From contig NMRB01000030.1 in assembly GCA_002633025.1 (NCBI GenBank), positions 392,137 through 456,136 on the forward strand: a stretch of DNA of 64,000 nucleotides. Reading direction: 5' to 3'. Positions 46,556 to 58,100 of the stretch are shown here, one piece after another. Source of the DNA: Notospermus geniculatus (Eukaryota > Nemertea > Pilidiophora > Heteronemertea > Lineidae). Position 1 is the first letter of the stretch; the number at the start of each line of letters is the position of its first letter. The translations under genes and the position numbers were made by a program. Below the pieces are notes generated by a model. The model did no database searches and was not told the origin of the DNA. It saw nothing but the letters and a program-made list of their open reading frames with translations.

Positions 46556-48130
46556 TGCCATTGGCACTATTTTTTCTTTGAGTTCCTGTTGCATAACGGT
46601 TATTTCATTGACCTTTGCAATAGTCTGTTGAGGTGATAGGAAGACCTGAACTTCTGAGCTTAGATGCACAATGCATGCACCGCATTTTTGTCCTAGGTGG
46701 ACTTCTGCAAGGGGTTTATTGACTGGGATGGTATGGGGGGGGGGTCCACCCCAATAATTGACTTCTGTAGTGATATCAGCATTAGCCCTAATGGCACATT
46801 TCTTTGGTGTACATGTAATTACAAGATAAATGTGACCTTTATTCATATGTTTATTTCATGATTTGTACAATATACTTAAGAATGGTAATGAAAAGAATGT
46901 CCGCATGCCAAAAATATTGTTTTGTTCATTATAATTCGATGAGATAATATCTAATGTTTTTGTATGGGATGTTGCTGAAGTGTAGCATCTTTTTCTATTT
47001 GTGTTGGGTCCTGTGTTTAGGCACACTTAATAAAATGTCCATCCGTATACATTGTACATGTCAAATCTGATGTTGTCTTAATGCTTTTTTGCGTAACTTG
47101 GTTGTTCCTTAAAACACACTCCCCTCCTGTTGAACCTTTGAGGCAATAATGGCATTCAGGTGTTGGTTTATGTCAGGGCATGAATATGATGTTGACTCTC
47201 TGTAGGCTCAGGTGCAAACCTTTGGGTTGGGACTAATTCAAGTAGTGTAACGTAGCTTGTGCTTTTGAAGTATTTTCTGGACCAAGGCCTTGATTACGAC
47301 AGGTATGCTGAATTTTAGCTTTTGGTTGTATAATGTACTAGTGCAGAGGAGTTATATTTAGCTAACTGTGATTGTTGAAGGGAACATGGATCATGTAGAT
47401 ACATATTATGAGTTGTGTAAGTGCTTGGGGACTAAAGAATGCAAAAAATGCCACAGTTTTGAAGAGAAAGGTAACACAGACAACTATGTATGAAAAGAAT
47501 AGAATTTATTTCTATGATCAGATGATCCAAGACATACTAGGGTGAAATAAGTTCGCATGTGGACGGTCATGAATGTGAAGCCATAGGATCTACATGTATC
47601 ATAAACTCATCATTTCGTTGGTAGTGACAATCTTGGTTTTCAATAAACTGAAAAATTTTTTTGAATAAAACTGGTATACAATGGATGGAATTTCAAAAGA
47701 GGACGGATGGTAGCATAAATATTGACAATGGCATTTTAGGGTAAAAAGCAGCAGTGACTTCTCAGTAAAGTCATTGTATGAGATCAGTGCATAGGCCTTC
47801 ATGTAGGTATGCAAGCTAGGCCTACGTCATTCACTATCAACTGACCATTGAAAATTGTCATTATCTGACTTGGTGCTGTCATGGGACTGGCAATTCCAGA
47901 CCAACAAATTCAAATAGTCTGAAAGTACACTGCCAAGTACAGTGTGGCCAACATTAATCAGATCATGCTACATATGAACACTTGAGATTGAAGAGTCAAG
48001 GCCACAGATGCTTTCCTGGCCATCTTCCACAGCAGCCAGTCAAACGTCTGATCAGATCTAAGTTGGGTGTAAATAAAGAGGTCAGCGACCACATACGAAT
48101 ACCTCTTTGTCCAAAGTATGGACAGCAGGG

Positions 48131-48291
48131 CATTAAAGCGGGTGATCCACTGTTGCGATTTTGGCTTGAGACGGGGTTGTGTTCCCTTGCGGTTACCTTA
48201 TAAGGACTTCCGATTGCCATATAAGGTAACCGCAAGGGAACGCAACCCCGTCTCAAGCCAAATTCGCAACAGTGGATCACCCGCTTTAGAA
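48131..48291. mobile_element. ~160-bp hairpin MITE
   Basis: The arms of ~75 bp start TAAAGCGGGTGATCCACTGT and are inverted at the right end with a handful of mismatches, separated by only about 8 bp. Non-coding. Confidence 0.84.
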
Positions 48292-49036
48292 TGCTATGCT
48301 AATAGAACCTAGATACTAATATTAACATGCATCAATAAGTCGTATCATGCTATTTACTCTGTCACCCATAGCAACCAATATCCAATAACTCGGTGACAAG
48401 GAACACACATTGTGCGATTTCCCCTGTTGTCGTTGGCAACCCAGGATGTTGTTTCAAACATCTACGATAAACAATTCAAACTAAATCTGAGCTTTCTTCA
48501 TCCAATATCACAAATCCTTGAACACAAGTAGTAGGGAGCTTGTATGATTGGTGGTGTGTTGATTAGTTAACCCTGCTGCTGCTGCTGCTTATAAGCACTA
48601 CCGGTAATATACAGACAATCTAGATGATCTTGACTCTACTAACAAAATAACGTGATTCCATTGGACTAGACAAAAGGTGAAGAAATAAATACTATTTACA
48701 CACGTATACAATAATACAAATACACTGGACATGTCAAAGTATAAACACTGGCCAGTACCACAGCTAAATTGGGCCTTACTCCAATTCATAAGATTCAAAA
48801 AGTTTGAACTTTGACAACATATTTCAGAGATCAACCAATGGGTACAGAGTTTGGCACTTAGAATGTCTACTATCACATCAAGTGAAAGAAGTTACCGAGA
48901 TCAGGACCACCTTTGTGTCACTTGGGCTGCACCAATAATGGAGACAGCAACCAAGGTTAAACACAAATGTTATAAAGTGATAACACAACATTCAGAAATT
49001 GGAATTACGACAATTAATCAAGGGTCATCTGCTGGC

Positions 49037-49174
49037 TTATTCCTGAGGGCCTTTAGCGACATTTTGTTTCGCTTGTCCTAGGGCAACTTGTCTGGCGTTA
49101 GAACCAAACTGTAGTGTTGATATTGTCTCTTGCACATTGTTGATATCTGGGCTCACCGCAACGAAGAGACAAGC
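49037..49174 (-). CDS. Kinesin exon 18 (motor C-terminus, stop)
   Basis: Acceptor tctatttcag on the minus strand. It reads [20 protein letters not shown], then [16 protein letters not shown] and a TAA at 49039-49037. This is the last helix region of the motor plus a short tail. Confidence 0.93.
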   Translation of the reverse strand, partial: ACLFVAVSPDINNVQETISTLQFGSNARQVALGQAKQNVAKGPQE

Positions 49175-52100
49175 CTGAAATAGAAATTATAATAACTATA
49201 ACTTATAAACTAACATAACTTATAAACGACACATAAGGAAATAATGAAGAACTCAGTGAAGAAATTTTAACTTGAATCTTCTTTACCTTTGCATCTCCAC
49301 TCAAACATGGCTGAAGAATATGAGTCAGTTTTGAGTTCCTATATGGGACGTGTAACTGATTTGTTCTAAGTGCAGTGAAGACCTGTCCTAATGAAGAAAG
49401 AGATTTATTGATAGCCGCAGCCTCGACCAGCCGCTGGCCGGATGCCTCGGTCTTGCCGATGCGTTCAGATCCTGCTAAATCGCATAACGTCAGTGTACCC
49501 TTGGTGGTGGCCTTCGAAACGGAGTCATGTCCTTCCGCAGTGATCATCATAACCAGATGAGATCGCGAACTGAAATGTGGAAAATAACAGAGTCAGGTTT
49601 CATTGTTTCTCTTTTGACTGCCTGTCAGAATGGTGCAGTGAAAACATCAGCGCCGTGCCAGATTCAATCTCCACCACAGTTGGATCCATTCTCCATTGTG
49701 ATGCAAACCAATGGTCTAGGCAGGCACGGTCTGATACCAGAATTTTCTACAGTACAATAACCAAAACAAACTGTATATATACCTGGAAGAATTCATTTTT
49801 GTTGACGCTACGTGCCGATTTTTATCGCCTGTTTCAATGATTGCCTTGATGTCATCCAAACTGCCTACATTCATCTCTGTAATGTTAGGTAACTGAATAC
49901 CTTTACCCTGCGAACGTATCTCTAAAGTTGAAACACTGGAGCTGAGCAAATCTTGTATTGTCTCATTGTAGATTTCAACCATTGAGCACTGAAAAAAGAG
50001 CAACAGATTGTAACTTTCTAAAGTACTTTGGCAACATTTAGCACAATCTGTCATTTAAAGGCCTATTGCTCCATGTTAAGTTTTCTCTGTGAGTTGGCCC
50101 CTAATGGGCAACTCACTAATGTTGGTTTCTTTACAACTTACGCCGAGACCAATGACACGTTTCATGTTGTGTGACTGTGTCACTCCAGCAATGCATTCAT
50201 TCCCTTACCTTCAGTGTATATTTAATCTTGTCACGTTCGCCACAAATCTTGAGCAATTCACGAATGGACCTGCGAATACAAAAGTGACACATCTGATACG
50301 CATACGCTTCCATTCCAATTCAGTGTGCTTTTAGTGGAAAAATGAACTTGAGTATATTGGTCTCATTCAGAGCAGCGTGCTCAGGTACCGAATGACACAA
50401 TACTTGGCGCAGGCCTACATCTTCAAACTTTTAATAGCAGTTTCCACAAGTCGTCTTACCTAACATTAACACCAGGATCATTCTCTGGTCCCATCATGGT
50501 GTATGTCTTTCCCGACCCAGTCTGACCGTACGCCAGGATGCATACATTGTATCCATCTACACAGGACGTGATTATAGGCAGAGTGTCTTCAAATACCTGA
50601 AATCAAACCGACTGTATGAGGCCACAACAGCTCATCAATTTCTAACAAATTAAGTCTGAAGTCTTACACAGTATGTAAGGCAATGTCCCAAGATGACATT
50701 GGCCTAGTTTTTGACAGAAAAATAAAGGGCCTACTGGTTGAAATACTCAGCAAAAATTGGCACCAACCTCTACTTGAGTGGTCTTCGGCGTGAACACTTT
50801 ATCAAACTTGAAAGACTTCTTTGTGCCGGCCTGAGGTGGTGCTTGGATTTCTTCACTGTTGGGGAAACGTAGGGAGCATTCCACACGAGTGTCATGACGG
50901 CATCGGGCGAACACACGGATGTTGCCTCTCAGTTCTTGAAGCTGCAAATAAGGAGCATTGTGAATACAGGAGATATAAATTGACCAATTATATCTCTATC
51001 TGGTCAAAAATACCCCGTCGAGTCAGAAATTGATCAGTATATGCGACTTTTTTTTTCTAGCTGTCATGTGAAAATAAAACAAGACTTCTCCAAGGGACAG
51101 AGATCAATTCTTATCAAATTAATTGTCCGTCATTATTGATTTATAAATTTCAATACACACATATTGCCAGATTATGGGAATACCCAATCTACATTGCATT
51201 TTCAAAGACGTGATGGAAAAAAGTTGTGATCGCATGAAGTATATTTCCAGAGGCGTGAGTAGAAAGGTACAGAACTGCACATTTACCACTACACAGATTT
51301 AGGGAAGATGCTGTATATGATAACGTCCTACCTTATTGTAAAGCAACTTCCTCTGTGTACATTCCTTCCTATAGGCTGCTCGAAGTTCCTCTATTTCATT
51401 GGCCTGGCTGCTTTCGATGGCCTTCATCTGTTTTAGGGCTTCTAGGATCTGGAAAATGAATAAATTCATATTGATATCAATATCTTCCAACCTTTCCCAG
51501 GGTGGGGTGAGGTGGGATTGGATGGTGTCAGAACATCAGTAAGTCCTGAGAGTGTCCGTAATTGAGAAGTTCCACTGAAATTGACAAGGTGATTATAACA
51601 AAGTGACAAGTGATAACTTACCTTCACAATGAATTCTCCAATGTCAGCCTTGAAACGCTGGAAGCCAGTTTGTAGGCCATTGTATCCCTTGTGGAGTGTG
51701 ATTGCTGTCTGGTTCAGCTTATTCAATGTTTCCACATCTACCTGGTTTTTTCTTTCCTGAAAAACATGGCACTGAAATCAGTGGTTGCATTCTATGGCTG
51801 GAAGTCCGTCCTCAGCTCCTCTAGATGAAATCCTGAACTAAATGGACAGATGTAACTTATACACGACAGCCCACCACTCAAAAATCCCAACCACAGCATA
51901 AGCCATGCTGGGCCTGTCGGCCACTAAAGCGGGCTAATAAAATGATTGCCCAGGGATGTTGTCCCTTACCTGGGGTGTCTTTGGCCGAGCCGGTGTTTTT
52001 GGCCTCTGTTGCATGGCCTCGTAATGTGCCATGGCTACTTGAGATTCTGCCTGTAGGGCACTCAACTTTTCGCTGCATTCATCAGCCTAAAATGAAGTAA

Positions 52101-55100
52101 AAGGGGTTTGAATGAGGAGCGAGTCGACAGCCATAAGTTCTAACTTGGTAATATTGGGCAATTTGTATAACCAGTACGAAGGAGAAAAACAGAGCCCTGG
52201 AGAAAATCGATGCCATCAAAGTCGTGTGTCACCCTCCCTGACTCATGTGTAGCGAGTCTGGACCAGGAGTCGAACCTGGGACCTCAGAGGTGACAGGGGC
52301 TAGATGCTTCCACTACACCACTCTGACAATCAGATATTTGGCACTGCCGTTATGATTTTCACTGTCTCTCTACACCTGCAGAGTACATTTTGCTGCAGCA
52401 GGCAGCTTCAGCAGCTAAAATTTTACTCATAATTACCCTTTTTACTGCTTTGTCGCGATCTTGTCTGAGCTGGTCGACTTCTTTCTTCAACTCGGCCAGT
52501 TCTTTTGTCTGCAAGAAATCACAAAATAAAATCTTGATTCTCAGAAATAATAACAATATACACGGATTTGTAGTCATTTAGACCATGAAGATTGGGTTTG
52601 GCTTGGAAAAGAACTAACAATAACTCACCAATTTATCATTTTGTTCTTGTAACTGTGTAATTCTGTTATTCTTCCCCTCAATCATCTTGGCGTCTGCCGC
52701 TTTTAGGTTCTGAGAGCTCATCATAGCACCTGAATTGAAACATTTCAACCTTGCAATACCTGACGATAATGATGATAATTCAAAGTTTTGCCACTAATGG
52801 GTACCGGTAATGTTGTCTTAAAACACTTCGCATTGTTAAAGTCCTACCGTACATACCATTATCATCCCAGGCCAGATAAGTGTCGATACAGTCATCGGGG
52901 CTGTAGTTACTGGCTCGAAGAGCAGCCAAAATATCCATCTGGTCTTTCCAGTTTGGAGCAGCCTCCTGAAAATGTATAGTGAATTTGGCATCTGAAAGTG
53001 CCAGACTGGGGTTTGTACTTCGGCTAAAAAGCCAGGTGCACGATGGTGATGCAGACGCGATCTCAAAAGCTTGTTACTTGTGCAGGCTACTCACCGACAC
53101 ATGATCCACTAATGGTTTGATAACATCTGAATGCAGCTCCCAGCTCAGCGGTAACTTCACCCACTGGCCATAAGCTTCGTCATAGTAACAATGAATATTC
53201 CTTTTTTCCTGCAAAATGAATACAGACGTTTTATAAATTCATTCTTGATTATCACTAAGTTTTTAAACTGTCTCATGTCATTCAAACCACTCACCTCAAA
53301 TATATAAGTCGGCAACTTCCCTCTCGTAGGATGACGGATGAACCCTTCTCTGTCGTCATCGCCACCCTTCGCAGCAGTAGGCTTTATACCCCCACCACGA
53401 CTACCATTACTAGCGCCTGCCTGCTCTGAGCTGCTGCCCTCACCCCCTGTAGTATCGGTCTCAAACCGCTGCAAAAGAAATCAGCCTCCTTTTGTCAGTG
53501 TTGATCATCATCCTATCAAATAACAGCTTTTGGGGGCTACTCTTAGACATCCTTGACAATTAAAATACTCGAGAGAATGTACCTTTAATTTACCTTTAAG
53601 CACAATTCTGGCATCCACCCTTTCATTCAGAAAGTCAATGTTTATGGCACCAGCAAGGCCCAGCAATGAAGGCGAATAACAGAATAAATGCATGGAAAAT
53701 ACCAATTGTCGGAATCATTCTGGATTTTGTGCTTCACCCTTTTGACGAAACGGCGGGCTCATGATTATAGGCCAATGGTTTCTAAGCCCATGTGTTTACC
53801 AACAGTATCAGTTACTATTTGGCCATAGATTCAATCTGTATATATATGTGAATAAAATCATTGCATTCAATGACATGTGGAAAAATCAACGTTAGGCCTT
53901 TACGGTACTCAAATGTCCAAAACCCATAAAGTTGCACTTCAATAGTGTTCGTCAGAGAGCCCCCTTGAGCCCAATTACCTTTAGCAATAAGGACTAGTCA
54001 GACTGCTAATACCTATTGGTTAAGGAATAGACAACGCATGATTTGACACTAAAAAGCCTAGTTCTCTCCCTTGCTAGAGTAAACATTCAGCGATACTAAT
54101 CAAAATGTACATCTACAAGAGCAAACTTGTAAACTGCCTTCTAACTCCACCCACTTTTTCAAACTCGGGTTTTGGATAAGGGACTTAAAAGTTTCTAAGG
54201 TTATTTCCTTAAACCGCTGCTAAAAATCACTTCAGCTAAAGAGCATGGCATGCTATTTACAAATCACAATATCTAGATGAAATATAATCTACTATAACTA
54301 AAGCTTTACTATGACAATATAAAAATGGTGCCCGGAGTGGAGGGCAGTAGAGCGAAATGTCACCCCGAGAAAGCCATGTTGCCCGAGGCGCTAGCTGAAG
54401 GCAACATTGCTTTCGAGGGGTGACATTTTGCTCATTGCCATTCAATGCTCATTGCCAGAATCAGTAGTAATGACGATGATTATGATGAACGCCAACTATA
54501 GAGCCTGAAATAGGTTTACATCTGATCATCTACCAGCTATGCTCCTGCTTCCTACCACACCACTATTCCAGTTTTACCTTTGACTGTCTTTGTGCTGGGT
54601 AGGTCTTAAAGGAATATAGTTCTGGTTTGTTACATACACCAAGATAGACATTTATAAACGTTGAAAAAGAAATGAATGTGAAGACATGAATGAAAAGACA
54701 AAAAAAAAACAATTACCGGTACCCACATTTATTTTTATGACAAAATAAATGAAGCAATGAAGAATAAAACAGCTTTTCTCTTGTACAGAAGCACAAGAAG
54801 ATTGTCTTCATAATGCCTTACCTTCTTCCTGTCTAAATAACTTTGATACTATTTCAGAGAGAAAATGCTGTTAAATTCTATAGATAGTGATGATGACAAA
54901 GCCGCTTTGGTAAAGGTCTTGAAACTCGCATGATCTGAACATGGGCCTAGCTGCTCTCAATAATATAGAATTGTGAAAAAAACAGACGGAGTTCCATTAG
55001 TGTACAAGATCAATTCTATTTAAATCTAAATATTGAATTGAGAGTTGCGAGTGCCAAATACCGGTACAGCATTCAGTTCTAAAGACAACATTCGTCTATA

Positions 55101-58100
55101 GCAGGGGGAAACCGGAGCAACCAGAGACTCTGAAAACAAGTTAAAATTCTCACCTGATCCCCCCTGACTAGCTGATCGGTAGTGAGCGTACCTTCATTGT
55201 ACCATCGCATTGGGAACACTTGCCATTCCTGAAGAATGAAAGAAGAAAGTACAACTCAAGTGACATTACCATTTAGTTGATGCCAACAGTCAAAGTCAAG
55301 GGAATGGACTCATTTATAATGCCGAGTCCTATACATGTAGCTCTTGATTCAATTCCTTTATATAGAGCATTCACTGTATCGCCAAATAATAGAGTGTATA
55401 CTGTATGTCACATAGTCTTCTTTTTCAAGTGCGCATTGAATGATTGCCTGATCAGCAGCATTAATTAGCGTGTCTAAAAGAACATTTCCTTGTTCGATGG
55501 ATCAATGTAAGAAGACTAAGAATCCACATTGATAACCAAATGTATTGATCTGCGATACCGACTTCATTGATCTGCATATAATGTGACAAGGTATCTCAAT
55601 CAGCTTGCTCGTCGTCGCAATGCCACATTCGGCAACTTGACAATCTTTCTAGTCATATCTACCGGTAACCCTTTTAGAAGTATATTTAGTAGGAAACTAA
55701 AAATTCAAAACAGCTTCAGTTTGGCAAATCAGAGATCAATAGATTACATGTATACTTTGTTGCTGAGTTTTCTCCAGTGAACAACGCACCTGAGTGTGCC
55801 AATTATCCAGATAGTATCGCATTCCGTTTCTATAGAGACAGGTATAGACCCGGCCATTTTGGTGGGTGAACGTCTCGAATACGATGTCATCTTCTCGCTG
55901 AAATTAACAATAGTGGTATCAGAACATTGAAAATGAAGCATAAAACAAGGGTAAACACAAAGAAAGAAACGATGAACAAAAATAACATATGGATTTTGGA
56001 TGCTGGTATAGGTCTAATGTCTATATGGATAACAAATATTGAATTTTAACCTTTGTAGTACCGGTAGTGTGCTTGATTTTGCAGGAAACATTGAACATTC
56101 TTGTCAAAAGGATCGTGACATTTCTGATAAATGGGGGGAGGGGGAGGGTTGGGCAGGACAAGGCCTCCATACAATCACAATCAATTTCACTTCAGCCAGG
56201 TAGGCCTACTTAATATCAGAGCTTGTTGCATCTTTTACAGTAGATTTGGAGGTCTATAGGATACACTTGGTCTGTACACAATAGGCAATTTTGTGAAAAA
56301 GGCCAAACAGGACCAGTCAGTTGGCATTAGGAAACTTTTGCTGTATTTAACCTGCAGTAAAAACGAATTAACAGACAGGACAAACTACTCAATGATATTC
56401 AGAAGTAAAAGTGAAAACTACTTTATGGAAAATAACAGAAAGGATGACTATCATAATGGGTAATAGGAAGGAATGATCTAAGTGCAGCCATTGATGGGGT
56501 GTGCACATATGACAGGTAGTGTAGTGAAACAAGCCAGGGCTCAGGTTGGAAGGGGTAGGTCATGAGGGTAGGCAATCCACTATGACTGATACACACACTT
56601 ACCACTTTCTCCTGTAAGTTCATATATATTTGGAAAGATTTTTGAAAAATACATGAAAAAAAGTTACCAAGAATGGTCATCTATCTTTGTTTGGCAATTC
56701 GCTTTTGTCATGGGCTGAATTTAAGATCCACCACCACTAAGTGCAGACAAGTCAGAGGCAGCTATGGAATGGTGCATCTTTCAATCACCTCTACAATTCT
56801 TTGCTCAACAAAAGGAAGACTGTTAAATTTTCTACTGCTTTTAAATGCTATAACTCTTGTGGCTCATTCAGGAAGTATTCAAAGCTTACCAAAAACCCAA
56901 GCATAACAAGCCATTAATATCGACAGCATAAAAAAGAAATATAGAACACAATCCCGCAACACATTCCCAATGCACCAGCAATGGGTTATTTTCACAAAGA
57001 TTCTATTTTCAGTCTGTTGTTTTTTTTACTTTTCAACATAAAAAAATGGCACAGATGGCATGGACTTGTTGGCCACTGCATGAAATCAAAATCTTTGTGA
57101 GAATAATTATTTGCATGCAGCAATTACCGGGTTCAGAAGCAAATCATTCATCATCTGAATGAAGGAAAGATTCATGCCTGAATGAAAGGATTAAACCTAA
57201 CTACTTCTACTCCATCAATATTGGATGGGATTTGGTAAATATTGAAAGACTACAGAGCAGAACTGACGACTTCAAAATAGTTCATGTAGGCATTGGATTA
57301 TTGATGACTGGAACCATACTGAACAATGGCTAAAACTTCTATGAAAATGGTGATATGAATAATATCAAAAATATGAATTTTTGATATCTCGGTGAAAGTG
57401 GTTTGCATGAAAAAAATGCATGCAAACCATGTTTTTAAATTTTCACACTCCCTGTTGTTCTTTATTTGATAGCCAGGTGGCAAGCAAGCTGGAGGTGATG
57501 GTGCTGCAACTTTGTACAAAGTGAAATACTGTTTAAAGGCATCCATCTGTACAGTCAGTATTTACAGTGGTTGTATCGATAGCTCTCAATGTATACTTAC
57601 ACTTTGCTAATGAGATGCATGAAATATAAATGAAACACCATAAAGGAAATCAATTAATCACAAAGATTGCAAACTGCAAGTGCAATTGCGTTTCAAGTCT
57701 CGTCAAATGACGTTTTTGATTTGTTTATTTGATGCCGTCTGTTCCGTTGCAGCATAGGCAATCATAGATGCAAACTGACATCAGCATAAATGTGAGCCGC
57801 TCCAGCAACAGCAGGTGCGTGTCGTAAGTGATTATCATTGGTCATCAGTTTACTCAACTATTATCACTGCTGTCCACTACTATTGTAAACCCGTGCCAAC
57901 ATACATTTCAGCTTTTGTGTTGTACGGGCATTTGAACCCCTTTCATCAGTTCGGACAAGGACCTTGACTTTTGGTGGAGTGGCTCCGACAAATATGTGTG
58001 CGAATCCCTAGTCATTGTTGAATGATTTTAACTCGAAGGTTACGTAACTGCTCTTGAAATTGAACCCAACCTCTTGATCTTTCATCTGATGCTCTGCAAC

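Larger units (their letters stand above)
43612..49036. other. Intergenic region between convergent makorin and kinesin genes
   Basis: No gene is supported. It contains two SINEs back to back (44790-45130), hairpin elements at 45361-45467 and 48131-48291, a ~500-bp inverted-repeat element at 46064-46555, and a (CTG)n run of about five units near 48570. Confidence 0.6.

Noticed and set aside
48565-48590. CTG triplet run
   Set aside because: Only about five units; ordinary microsatellite.
54818-54838. 11-nt candidate microexon in kinesin intron (ACAGGAAGAAG)
   Set aside because: The flanking exons are both phase 0, so an 11-nt insertion would break frame.
57598-57612. 6-nt splice-bounded segment (minus strand ctcattag CAAAGT gtaagt)
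   Set aside because: Too short to support, with a weak acceptor, and not needed for frame.
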